Origin: Maribellus comscasis
GTDB taxonomy: Bacteria; Bacteroidota; Bacteroidia; Bacteroidales; Prolixibacteraceae
Direction: 5' to 3'
DNA: 64,000 nucleotides
Assembly (NCBI RefSeq): GCF_009762775.1
Contig: NZ_CP046401.1
Location: forward strand, 1,798,001 to 1,862,000
In this document: piece after piece, positions 1 to 8,690 of the stretch
How positions within the stretch are numbered: position 1 is the stretch's first letter
Layout: each line of letters starts with the position of its first letter
Position numbers and translations under genes: made by a program
Notes under the pieces: generated by a model
What the model was told of the DNA's origin: nothing
The model's input: only the letters and a program-made list of their open reading frames with translations
Database searches by the model: none

Positions 1-200
1 CACATATTTTAAATATTAATGTTGTAACTATTTGTTAGATATTAAAATTATTATTATCGACTCCTCAAATCCATAAAAAATAACACAGCCATTCACTTTT
101 GCCAGAAAAGGCATTCTTTTCCTCTTGAAAACAGGGAAACAATTACGAATCCTTTTTGAATATTTATAATGCGACTGTTTTAAAACTAAATTTTAGCTTG

Positions 201-229
201 TTTGAATTCCTTGTTTTTACTTAAGTTTG
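201..229 (+). promoter_or_regulatory. Candidate Bacteroidota promoter of the first sigma-factor gene
   Basis: TTTG at 201-204 and TAAGTTTG at 222-229 match the phylum's TTTG / TAnnTTTG promoter elements. The spacer is 17 bp, slightly short of the usual 19-21; the CTTG at 197-200 would give 21. It ends 22 bp before the sigma start. Bases 1-200 are AT-rich and I see no gene or other element there. Confidence 0.45.
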
Positions 230-251
230 TTTCCTTCGAGTAAACAGCGCA

Positions 252-863
252 ATGGATCATAAAAAGCCGATAAAAAATCTGAACGCAGAACAAAAAAGAC
301 TGGAATCTTTTCAGGAGTTGTTCTTTAAATATCATGGCAGGCTTGTCCTCTTTGCGAACAAATTTACCGAGGATATAGAGGTTGCACAGGATTTGGTGCA
401 GGATGCTTTTCTTAAACTGTGGGAAAAATCAGAACATCTTTCATCTGTTGATTCCCCCAAAGCCTATCTATTCCAGGCGGTACGTAACAGTTGTATAAAT
501 AACCAACGCCACTTGCACATAAAACACTCGGTAAAAGAAGAACTGGTTTACAAATTAAATTCGATGGAAAGGGCATCTTATTTGAAATCAGATGATCCCT
601 TAGGCAGTTTGTTTGAGAAAGAGATTGAGGAAAAAGTAGAAAAAATCATTCAATCTATGCCCGATAAATGTCGCCAGGTATTTTTATTAAGTCGCAGGGA
701 ACACTTCAAAAATAAACAAATTGCCCAAAAACTCAGCATATCTGAAAAAATGGTTGAGAAACATATTTCAAAAGCCCTTGCCCTTTTGCGGGCAGGACTT
801 TCCAAACACCTTGGAATAGTACTTTTTGCCATAGTAAACGCCTCCCCTGCCCCTCCAACTTAG
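252..863 (+). CDS. ECF RNA polymerase sigma factor, FecI-like
   Basis: This 203-residue protein has the two-domain layout of extracytoplasmic-function sigma factors. Region 2 spans about residues 20-90 and includes DLVQDAFLKLWE and an AYLFQAVRNSCIN stretch. Region 4 spans about 130-190, with the helix-turn-helix in KNKQIAQKLSISEKMVEKHI. Followed by FecR, SusC and SusD, it is the regulator of the first sulfatase locus and should direct transcription when the TonB-dependent receptor senses its glycan. The stop codon lies inside the 10-bp target duplication of the IS element, so the insertion leaves this reading frame unchanged. The original sigma to anti-sigma spacing was about 155 bp and is now 1,730 bp, which may uncouple the pair. 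Confidence 0.9.
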   Translation: MDHKKPIKNLNAEQKRLESFQELFFKYHGRLVLFANKFTEDIEVAQDLVQDAFLKLWEKSEHLSSVDSPKAYLFQAVRNSCINNQRHLHIKHSVKEELVYKLNSMERASYLKSDDPLGSLFEKEIEEKVEKIIQSMPDKCRQVFLLSRREHFKNKQIAQKLSISEKMVEKHISKALALLRAGLSKHLGIVLFAIVNASPAPPT

Positions 864-864
864 G
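855..864. repeat. Left copy of the IS target-site duplication
   Basis: CCAACTTAGG here is repeated exactly at 2430-2439, directly flanking the terminal inverted repeats. Ten base pairs is in the range known for IS4-family elements. The copy contains the stop codon of the sigma gene. Confidence 0.85.
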
Positions 865-2429
865 CTACCCTTTATACACAAATATTTGTTTTTTGATTTA
901 TTGCTGAGCTAACATTTTGTTGTTGATAAAACTTTACTTAATTATCACATTTTCAGCATATTAAGCTTGTTGTTTCTGATAGTTTTGATTATCTTAAAAG
1001 TATGATAATCAAAGAGTTTAGAGGATTTTTTGACGGATTTCTGCCTGATATCCGAATAGAAAAAAGGGCAAATAAGGTTATATCAGATATGCTTACCTTC
1101 GGGAAAGTTACAGTGAATAAATTTTGTGATACAAATACAGAAAAGATAGGGGCATATCGGATGTTTGGGAATAATAGTTTTAGTTATAAAGAGCTGGCCA
1201 GGGCAGTAGTTTCAGGGTGTGTAAACAATCAGGGGTCACCACATTTGCTTTGTATCCAGGATACGACAGAATTTAATTTTACTAGTCATATTCACCGGAT
1301 TGGTAAAAAGGACAAAGATGTCGGTCCTGTAACTTTAAATGAAAATGCAGGTTTCTTTTGCCATCCTATGCTGGTTGTTGAAGCTGAAGAAAAGATGCCT
1401 GTAGGAATAGCTGATATTAATCTCTGGAACCGCAGTTGGGACAAACAAGATAAATTTGAGCGGGATTACTCCAGGCAATCAATAAGCGAGAAAGAATCCT
1501 TCCGGTGGATAGAATCAGCCCAGGCAATCAAATCCGTTTTATCAGCAACGCCTATGCTAACAGTTATTGGTGACAGGGAGGCTGATATATATGAAGAACT
1601 ATGTACTGTTCCGGATGAAAAGACAAACCTGTTAATCCGCTCAAGCATCAACCGTAAATTGGCCTGTAGTGACGAAAAGCTATTTGAAAAGTTAGAAAAC
1701 CAGGAATGCCGGGCAGTTTATTCTCTGGAAATAAAAGGGAATAAAAAAAGAAAAAGCAGGATGGCCAGTATGGAACTAAAATATATAAAGGTAAAAATCC
1801 AAAAGCCTAAAAAACCTCATATCAAAGATTATCCTGAATATGTTGAACTATGGGCTATTGAAGCCCGGGAACAGATGAAAACAGTTCCGTCCGGAGAGGC
1901 CCATGTGCTTTGGCGCTTACTTACTACACATCAAATAACAAAAGTTGAAGATGCTATGCAGTGTCTTGAATGGTATGGCAATAGGTGGTTTATCGAAGAG
2001 CTTTTTAGGATAATGAAAAGTAAAGGATTTGAGTTAGAATCCTCACAACTGGAAACTGGTGCTGCGTTGAAGAAGCAAGTTGTTTTGGCATTGCAGGTTG
2101 CGTTAACAGTGATGACGCTCAAATTGTCGCTCAACAAAAAACAAGCAATAGATGCTGAACTAATTTTTAGCCAACAACAAATAGAGTTTATCGAAATATT
2201 ATTAAAAAATGAGATAGAAGGAAAAACAAAAAAACAACAAAACCCATATCCCTACCATTCTTTAGCATGGTGTGCCTGGGCTATCGCAAGACTAAGTGGC
2301 TGGAGTGGCTACAAGTCACACGGCCCACCAGGTTATATATCGATTAAAAATGGACTTGATATCTTTAATAACAAATTTGAAGGATACATGGTGGCAATAA
2401 AATTTTTTAAAAATGTGTATAAAGGGTAG
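865..2429 (+). mobile_element. IS4-family insertion sequence, 1,565 bp, apparently intact
   Basis: The ends are perfect 16-bp inverted repeats, CTACCCTTTATACACA at 865-880 and its complement at 2414-2429. They extend to 18 bp if the two G/C bases shared with the target are counted. A 10-bp direct repeat (855-864, 2430-2439) flanks the element. It carries one transposase gene, whose TAG stop is the last three bases of the element. Bases 865-1001 are the left non-coding end and should hold the transposase promoter. Intact ends, an exact target duplication and an open transposase frame indicate recent insertion. It lies between a sigma gene and its anti-sigma gene. Confidence 0.92.
1002..2429 (+). 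CDS. IS4-family transposase, Tn5/IS50-like
   Basis: The 475-residue DDE transposase resembles the Tn5 group. The N-terminal DNA-binding region (about residues 10-65) contains RANKVISDML and KIGAYRMFGNN. The first catalytic Asp is in CIQDTTEFNF (about 88) and the second in VIGDREADIY (about 198). The catalytic Glu lies in a perfect YREK signature, Y-x2-R-x3-E-x6-K, within YGNRWFIEELFRIMK (about 325-339). It would cut and paste the element through the 16-bp terminal repeats. The stop codon forms the right end of the element. Length and motifs are complete, so it is probably active. Confidence 0.95.
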   Translation: MIIKEFRGFFDGFLPDIRIEKRANKVISDMLTFGKVTVNKFCDTNTEKIGAYRMFGNNSFSYKELARAVVSGCVNNQGSPHLLCIQDTTEFNFTSHIHRIGKKDKDVGPVTLNENAGFFCHPMLVVEAEEKMPVGIADINLWNRSWDKQDKFERDYSRQSISEKESFRWIESAQAIKSVLSATPMLTVIGDREADIYEELCTVPDEKTNLLIRSSINRKLACSDEKLFEKLENQECRAVYSLEIKGNKKRKSRMASMELKYIKVKIQKPKKPHIKDYPEYVELWAIEAREQMKTVPSGEAHVLWRLLTTHQITKVEDAMQCLEWYGNRWFIEELFRIMKSKGFELESSQLETGAALKKQVVLALQVALTVMTLKLSLNKKQAIDAELIFSQQQIEFIEILLKNEIEGKTKKQQNPYPYHSLAWCAWAIARLSGWSGYKSHGPPGYISIKNGLDIFNNKFEGYMVAIKFFKNVYKG

Positions 2430-2439
2430 CCAACTTAGG
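2430..2439. repeat. Right copy of the IS target-site duplication
   Basis: Exact repeat of the ten bases at 855-864. Joining the two copies restores an uninterrupted sigma to anti-sigma intergenic sequence. Confidence 0.85.
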
Positions 2440-2455
2440 GGAATCAAAAAAAACA

Positions 2456-2477
2456 TTACAGGGCCTTTACCCTGTAA
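2456..2477. terminator. Hairpin between IS element and anti-sigma gene
   Basis: TTACAGGG (2456-2463) pairs with CCCTGTAA (2470-2477) across a six-base loop, followed by GTTTTA rather than a long T run. It belonged to the original sigma/anti-sigma spacer and could attenuate readthrough. A second small stem, CCCGG/CCGGG, lies near 2496-2508. The role is uncertain. Confidence 0.35.
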
Positions 2478-2593
2478 GTTTTAGAAATCCCTGCACCCGG
2501 AGCGCCGGGCGTTATCCATTTGTAAATAAATTTTAAATACTGAGGTAGGGATGTATCTCTTTCAAGTGTCTTACCTTTTGAAACGACATTTGA

Positions 2594-3607
2594 ATGGATA
2601 CAAAAAAATCAATTAAAGCAACAATAATTGCTCATTTAAACGGCAGCCTGCGTGAAGAGGAATTAAAAAAACTAAACGATTGGGTGGCGCAATCAGAAGA
2701 AAACACAAAATATTATGCCCGCGTCAAAGATCTGTGGGAAGCTTCCCAGCCCAATATTTCACAAATTGCAGAAACGGAAAAAGAGTGGTCAAAATTCCTT
2801 TTAAACATCGGAAAGGGCCATCGGGAGAATATGTTCAGCCTTTTAAGCAACTGGCAAATCGTATATCGTTTCGCAGCCATTCTTGTCATTGGACTGGTGG
2901 TTGGGGTATTGGTCACAAAACTCAACTCAAAACATGAACCCGGATACCTTACTTCGATCGCGCCGGCAGGTTCGGTGTCTCAAATGATACTCGCCGACAG
3001 CACGCTCGTTTATCTGAATGCCGGTTCTGAGCTTCGATATTCTCCCGAAACAAACAACAAAAAAAGAGAGGTCTATTTAACCGGAGAAGCATGGTTTCAG
3101 GTTGAAAAAAATAAACAAAAGCCATTTATAGTGCATACTCAATATTATGATGTGCAGGTAACCGGAACCCAATTTAATGTAAAATCATACCCTTCAGACC
3201 CTGAAGTAACCACAACCCTGGAAGAAGGACAAGTAGAAATAGGTTCATCTGAAAATTTCAAATTAACCAAGAATATAAGCTTACAACCCGGTGAACAAAT
3301 AGTGCTTAATAAAAAATCGAAAAAGCTGTTTGTTCAGAATGTTGATACTCAATTGTTCACCTCGTGGAAGAACAACAAGCTTATCTTCCTGAATATGAAC
3401 TTAAAAGAACTGATTATTTTGCTTGAACGGAGGTATGGTGTGGATATAGAGGTTTTTGATGACGATATTCTTACTTATCACTATTCGGGAACAATCAAAA
3501 ATGAATCGATACTGGATATTATGCAAATCATCCAGCATACATTACCCATTGAGTTTAAAATTGAAAATCAAAAAATAATAATTCATAAAAATAAACAGGA
3601 GGAATAA
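2594..3607 (+). CDS. FecR-family anti-sigma factor
   Basis: This 337-residue single-pass inner-membrane regulator has a cytoplasmic N-terminal region (1-90, sigma-binding) and one transmembrane helix at about 92-110 (RFAAILVIGLVVGVLV). The periplasmic FecR domain covers about 120-230 (YLTGEAWFQVEKNKQKPFIV, VQVTGTQFNVKSY). A C-terminal STN-like domain (about 255-332) is typical of Bacteroidota FecR proteins. It should hold the upstream sigma factor inactive and release it when the SusC-type receptor's N-terminal signalling domain contacts it. The insertion element now separates it from its sigma gene, so it needs its own or an IS-derived promoter for balanced expression. Confidence 0.92.
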   Translation: MDTKKSIKATIIAHLNGSLREEELKKLNDWVAQSEENTKYYARVKDLWEASQPNISQIAETEKEWSKFLLNIGKGHRENMFSLLSNWQIVYRFAAILVIGLVVGVLVTKLNSKHEPGYLTSIAPAGSVSQMILADSTLVYLNAGSELRYSPETNNKKREVYLTGEAWFQVEKNKQKPFIVHTQYYDVQVTGTQFNVKSYPSDPEVTTTLEEGQVEIGSSENFKLTKNISLQPGEQIVLNKKSKKLFVQNVDTQLFTSWKNNKLIFLNMNLKELIILLERRYGVDIEVFDDDILTYHYSGTIKNESILDIMQIIQHTLPIEFKIENQKIIIHKNKQEE

Positions 3608-3725
3608 AATGATTTAACCAAAAAGCTAAACGTAAAAAACCGGCAAATGCTGTAACACTGCCGGCCCTTGATTTTTTTTTAAGGTGCTGTAACACCTAAA
3701 GTTAAAAACTAAAACATTCAAATTT

Positions 3726-6700
3726 ATGAAAAAAAATGATGAAAGCACTTTGCTTAATAGCAGAAGTGTGAAAAAGCTATTACTAACTATGAAACTAACA
3801 TTTTTGTTATTACTAATCGGACTAATGCAGGTTTCGGCTTCTGTATATTCTCAAAGTACCCGTTTCTCTTTCGATTTGTCAGATACAAAAGTGGTTGACG
3901 TATTAAAAGAGATTGAAAGCAAAAGTGAATTTCGGTTTTTCTATCAAAACGAACAAATTGATGTGGAACGGAAGGTCAACATCTCCGTTTCCGATAAAAC
4001 AGTAGAAGAAATTCTGAACGAGCTGTTCAACGGATACAGTATAGAATACAAAATTTTCAGTGATAAATTAATATTGCTTGGGGCGGAAAAAGCTATAAAT
4101 AATGCAGTTAAGGATGATTTAACTTCACCTCAAAATACAGTATCGGGGACTGTAACTGATGAAGCAGGAATTCCACTTCCGGGTGTAACCGTTGTGGTGA
4201 AGGGAACAACGCAGGGAACTGTGACAAATGTCGACGGTTATTATTCTCTCCCGAATGTTCCGGCAGAGGCAACACTTCAGTTCTCATTTGTTGGAATGAT
4301 AACCCAAGAAGTAGTTGTAGGTAACCAAAGCTCCATCAATATTCAAATGGAAACAGATGCCATTGGTATTGAAGAAGTGGTTGCTGTGGGTTACTCATCC
4401 AAAAAGGTATCAGAGCTCTCTTCAGCAGTATCAGTTGTAAAAGAAAAAGATTTACGGGGTGTTACCTCCAGTAATTTGGGAACAATGCTCCAGGGTAAAG
4501 TTCCGGGCGTAAGAATCTCAAATACAACAGGCCGTCCGGGGCAGGATCCTCAAATCGTAATTCGGGGTGTAGGTTCCATGGGTGCCGGCTATTCTCCTTT
4601 ATTTGTGGTTGATGGAATAATTGGAGGAACATATAACCCGGAAGATATTGAAACGATTACTGTTTTAAAAGATGCTGCTGCGTCTGGTTTATATGGCTCC
4701 CGCGCCGCCAACGGTGTAGTGGTAATTACGACCAAAAGTGGGAAGAAGGGAAAAACGGTTGTTCGATTTAACAGTTCTTATGGTATGTCGTACCACAACG
4801 ACGGAAATATGTCGTTTATGAATGCACAGGAGTTATTTGATTATCACAGAACCGCTGCTACCAATTCATACAGCCTGTTGGATAATCCAAGCCAAAGCCT
4901 GGAAGATTTTCTGGAAGAAAGAATCCCTTCATCTTACCTCGATTATCAAACAAACTGGCAAGCTCTGCTAAAAAGAACCGGACAAATCAATAAACACCAG
5001 GTATCGGTTTCCGGAGGCGATGAAAAAACAACTTTTTATTTAAGTGCAAACTATTATAAAGAGTTGGGAACAATGATAAATATGGAGTACGAAAGAATGG
5101 ACATGCGAGCCAACTTCAAACACAAAATATCTGAAATATTTGACTTAAGCTTTAGGGTTGCACTGGGGAAAAGCGAGAATCCCAATGAGCCACAGGGAGG
5201 ACAGGAAGGTTTATATATGCAGTATCACATGGCTATGCCTTTTGATCGTCCCTACGATGACAACGGTGATCCGATAGACCCTTATGACCCAAACGTGAAC
5301 TGGTACGGAAATTCAAAATCAAATTACTTTTATAACCGCGAACATTATACCGACAATACCAAACGTTTAAATATGTCTTCTGATGTTCAACTGGATGTAA
5401 AAATTGCCGACTGGGTAACTTTCTCAACATCAAACAGAGTTGGTGTAAACGGAACCGATCACACGCAGGTTTTTGACAAGTATCATTTCCTCGCAAAATC
5501 AGAAGGCGGGATTGCTTTTGATAATATTGGTTATACAGGTTCTGTGCTTACATCCAACAAGTTTAATTTTAAAAAACAGGTAAACGAACACCAGTTTAAA
5601 GGAATTCTGGGCCAGGAATACAGCTACTCAAAATATAAATATGTGAGTGGCGAAGGAATGGATTTACCTTACGGATTAAGCGCTATATCAGCAACAGGAA
5701 GCCCCAAAAGTGTGGGAGGAAGTCAAACAGAAGTAGGATTTAAATCTTATTTTGCCCAGTTCGATTATAGTTTCAGAAGCAAATACTATTTAGTTGCATC
5801 ATACAGAAATGATGCTTCTTCACGCTTTGGAAAAGATAACCGCTGGGGAAGTTTTTATGCGATTGGAACTTCGTGGGTCGTAAATCAGGAAAACTTTTTG
5901 AAAGACAAAGACTGGTTAGACCAGTTAAAACTAAAATTAAGTTATGGTTCAACCGGGAACGCTAATATTTCCGATTATTTATCTTTAAGTTCATACAGCT
6001 TTAATAACAGCTATGCAGGTAACGCCGCTGCAATTCCGGCACGCATGGCCAATCCGGATTTAACGTGGGAAGTTGCATATACCACCAACATCGGTATTGA
6101 AATGTCGGTTTTGAAACGGTTCCAGCTGGCGCTTGACTTTTATAACCGCGATAATAAAGACCTTCTGCAAGATGTACCTTTGTCGGCAGCAACAGGATTC
6201 TCTTCACAACAACGTAATATTGGCGAGGTAAGAAACCGCGGGCTTGACTTTACACTGACAAGTAAAAATATTCAAGGAGAATTTGAATGGATAACCAGTT
6301 TAAACATGAACTTCAACAGAAGTAAAATTCTAAAGTTAAATGACGGCGAAGATATATTGGATGGCAATATGCGATTTAGCGAAGGCAGAGCTTTACGTTA
6401 CTGGTATATGAAAGAATGGGCAGGCGTAGATTCAGAAACAGGCCAACCTCTTTGGGTACGTTGGGAAGATGCCGATGGAAACAAAATTGACCAATCGGGA
6501 GGTACAAACCCAACTGTTCCGGCAAATATAACCACAACCAGTAATCAAAACGAAGCCAGTCTGTTATTTATTGAGTCTCCTTATCCCGATTTTACCGGTG
6601 GTATAAGAAACGACTTTTCATATAAAGGTTTTTCCCTGAGTATTTTTGCAGACTTCTCACACGGAAATACAATATACTCTGCAATAAGAGGGTATCTCGA

Positions 6701-7085
6701 CTCTGACGGCGCCTATACGTGGCACAATAAAATGAAAATGCAATCGTCGTGGACCCGTTGGGAAAAACCCGGCGATAAAGCAACTCATCCGCAGCTTTTG
6801 TATAATGGAAATAACAATTCTTACACAACTTCTTCAAGATATATTGAAGACGCATCCTATCTCCGAATTCAAAATATAACCCTGGGTTACGACTTTAACA
6901 AAAAGTTGGCATTTTTCTCGAATGTAAGAGTCCAAATGAGCCTCGACAACCTGCTTACATTTACCAAATTCAGCGGAGCCGATCCTTCCATGAACATGGA
7001 AAATCCATCAAACGGTCAAAACTCAAATACCGGAGGATACGCACCAACAAAGAAAGTTATGTTTGGAATTAGTTTTGATTTATAA
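3726..7085 (+). CDS. SusC/RagA-type TonB-dependent outer-membrane receptor
   Basis: This 1,119-residue receptor imports glycan pieces with the downstream SusD. The signal peptide runs to about residue 43 (ends VYSQ). An STN signalling domain at about 48-115 is the part that talks to FecR. A carboxypeptidase-regulatory-like beta-sandwich lies at about 137-210 (GTVTDEAGIPLPGVTV, then GTTQGTVTNVDGYY). The plug covers about 215-340 (VVAVGY, TVLKDAAASGLYGSRAANGV), and a beta-barrel runs to the C-terminal phenylalanine-containing strand. The STN domain and the FecI/FecR pair upstream mean it is a trans-envelope signal transducer as well as a transporter. The 3608-3725 gap holds the leader. Confidence 0.95.
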   Translation: MKKNDESTLLNSRSVKKLLLTMKLTFLLLLIGLMQVSASVYSQSTRFSFDLSDTKVVDVLKEIESKSEFRFFYQNEQIDVERKVNISVSDKTVEEILNELFNGYSIEYKIFSDKLILLGAEKAINNAVKDDLTSPQNTVSGTVTDEAGIPLPGVTVVVKGTTQGTVTNVDGYYSLPNVPAEATLQFSFVGMITQEVVVGNQSSINIQMETDAIGIEEVVAVGYSSKKVSELSSAVSVVKEKDLRGVTSSNLGTMLQGKVPGVRISNTTGRPGQDPQIVIRGVGSMGAGYSPLFVVDGIIGGTYNPEDIETITVLKDAAASGLYGSRAANGVVVITTKSGKKGKTVVRFNSSYGMSYHNDGNMSFMNAQELFDYHRTAATNSYSLLDNPSQSLEDFLEERIPSSYLDYQTNWQALLKRTGQINKHQVSVSGGDEKTTFYLSANYYKELGTMINMEYERMDMRANFKHKISEIFDLSFRVALGKSENPNEPQGGQEGLYMQYHMAMPFDRPYDDNGDPIDPYDPNVNWYGNSKSNYFYNREHYTDNTKRLNMSSDVQLDVKIADWVTFSTSNRVGVNGTDHTQVFDKYHFLAKSEGGIAFDNIGYTGSVLTSNKFNFKKQVNEHQFKGILGQEYSYSKYKYVSGEGMDLPYGLSAISATGSPKSVGGSQTEVGFKSYFAQFDYSFRSKYYLVASYRNDASSRFGKDNRWGSFYAIGTSWVVNQENFLKDKDWLDQLKLKLSYGSTGNANISDYLSLSSYSFNNSYAGNAAAIPARMANPDLTWEVAYTTNIGIEMSVLKRFQLALDFYNRDNKDLLQDVPLSAATGFSSQQRNIGEVRNRGLDFTLTSKNIQGEFEWITSLNMNFNRSKILKLNDGEDILDGNMRFSEGRALRYWYMKEWAGVDSETGQPLWVRWEDADGNKIDQSGGTNPTVPANITTTSNQNEASLLFIESPYPDFTGGIRNDFSYKGFSLSIFADFSHGNTIYSAIRGYLDSDGAYTWHNKMKMQSSWTRWEKPGDKATHPQLLYNGNNNSYTTSSRYIEDASYLRIQNITLGYDFNKKLAFFSNVRVQMSLDNLLTFTKFSGADPSMNMENPSNGQNSNTGGYAPTKKVMFGISFDL

Positions 7086-7102
7086 TTGTAAAATATTCAA
7101 TA

Positions 7103-8578
7103 ATGAAAACATATAAATATCTTATCATATTAATCGCCACACTGGTTTTCTTCACCGGTTGTGACGATCTGGACTATAAACCGATTGATCAACTTGATGA
7201 ATCAAAAGTTATAAACAGCACTGAACTCTTACAAAATGTAACTTACGGAACTTACAGTAAATTAAAAATCAGAAACTATTTGAGAGAATGCAGGTATGCA
7301 AAAGAGCTAATGAGCGATGATGTTATTTTGGTAAAAACAACCGGAGATCATCTGATGCAAACATACAACTATCAGCATATTGTTAATTCAAATCTTGCAC
7401 TTCATGTATGGACTCTTGGCTATCAGGCAATTTATTCAGCAAATACAGTTATTGATGCAATTGATGAAAATACAAATGATGCAACATTAAAACAGCTTTT
7501 AGGTGAAAATCTGTTTTTACGTGCGTTACTTCACCACGATCTGGTTCGGGTTTTTGGTCGGCCGTACACCAACGGAGATCCGACTCAAAACCTGGGTATT
7601 ATGATTCGGAACAATGCTGATCCAAACGACATTCCTCCGCGAAGTACAGTAAAAGAATGTTACGACTTTATTGTTTCCGATTTATTAAAAGCTGCCGATT
7701 ATATGAATGAAGAAAAATCAAATATCTATGCGTCAAAAGAAGTAGCTTATGCTTTATTGGCAAGAATGTATTTGTACATGGGTGACAATGATAATGCCAT
7801 TAAATATGCCGACATGGTAATCAACTCAGGCAGATATGAATTGCTGGGCACCGAAGACTATCGGAAATATTTCACTTTTTTTCCGGAAGAAAACCAGGAA
7901 ACCATTTTTGCTATAAAACTACTTCCCACCGAAAACCAGGGGAAATCTTCTGTTGGTTCCATGTTTAACGGCTTTGGTGGTTGGGGAGAACTCTATGCTT
8001 CGCCGTCGTACCGCCAATTGATTTATAAAAACACAGAAGATGCGAGAATCGATTTTATTCAACCTCATTATGATGGAGATATGATTCCGGATCCAACTGA
8101 AGACTGCGGATATAAAGTCCAAAAAAGAAACGGACTTTCTAAATACTACAATGTAAAATACACCAACGAAGGCGGTATTGAAATGTTATCCTCAGTAATC
8201 CGTTTGCGACTGGCCGAGATGTACCTGATTAAGGCCGAAGCCTTTACAAAAAAAGGAGAAGATTCGGACGCAATCGAAATGGTTGATATACTAAGGGAAA
8301 GAGCCGGCCTTTCAGGTAATCAGCTGTTTAAAAACGACATGCAGGGTTACACATCTGTAATGGATGTTGTTATGGATGAACGCCGTTTGGAACTCGCCTG
8401 GGAAGGACACCGCTCTTATGATGTATACCGCAACAACAGAACGCTGGACAGAACTTATCTTCCCGAAGATGTTTCATGGCACGGTCCGAGAACGATAGAA
8501 TCTACCTCAACTTCGATAGTACATTTTATACCCGAATCAGAAATCATATTAAATCCTGCACTGGTGCAGAATCCTTAA
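7103..8578 (+). CDS. SusD/RagB-family glycan-binding lipoprotein
   Basis: This 491-residue surface lipoprotein has a lipobox ending in Cys20 (LVFFTGC). The SusD fold shows an N-terminal helical region with FLRALLHHDLVRVFGRPY (about 139-156), TPR-like helices (KEVAYALLARMYLYMGDNDN) and a C-terminal RagB domain with RLRLAEMYLIKAEAF and ERRLELAWEGHRSYDVYR. It caps the SusC barrel and captures the substrate. It starts 17 bp after the SusC stop and is co-transcribed with it. A strong terminator follows, separating the regulator/transport block from the enzyme genes. Confidence 0.95.
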   Translation: MKTYKYLIILIATLVFFTGCDDLDYKPIDQLDESKVINSTELLQNVTYGTYSKLKIRNYLRECRYAKELMSDDVILVKTTGDHLMQTYNYQHIVNSNLALHVWTLGYQAIYSANTVIDAIDENTNDATLKQLLGENLFLRALLHHDLVRVFGRPYTNGDPTQNLGIMIRNNADPNDIPPRSTVKECYDFIVSDLLKAADYMNEEKSNIYASKEVAYALLARMYLYMGDNDNAIKYADMVINSGRYELLGTEDYRKYFTFFPEENQETIFAIKLLPTENQGKSSVGSMFNGFGGWGELYASPSYRQLIYKNTEDARIDFIQPHYDGDMIPDPTEDCGYKVQKRNGLSKYYNVKYTNEGGIEMLSSVIRLRLAEMYLIKAEAFTKKGEDSDAIEMVDILRERAGLSGNQLFKNDMQGYTSVMDVVMDERRLELAWEGHRSYDVYRNNRTLDRTYLPEDVSWHGPRTIESTSTSIVHFIPESEIILNPALVQNP

Positions 8579-8590
8579 CCAACTGAAGAT

Positions 8591-8627
8591 GGGGAGCAGA
8601 CTGATATGCCTGCTCCCCTATTTTTTT
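8591..8627 (+). terminator. Rho-independent terminator after SusD
   Basis: GGGGAGCAG (8591-8599) pairs with CTGCTCCCC (8610-8618), with a 10-base loop and a run of seven T at 8621-8627. Confidence 0.85.
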
Positions 8628-8690
8628 GAAAAAGATTTATGACCTGTGCAAACGACTTCTCATTCGTCTTAAATAAAAAGGTATAACAAA

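Noticed and set aside
863..2431. IS ends placed at 863/2431 with a 6-bp target duplication
   Set aside because: Moving the ends inward by 2 bp keeps 16-bp perfect inverted repeats and reveals a 10-bp direct repeat (855-864, 2430-2439), which fits the IS4 family better.
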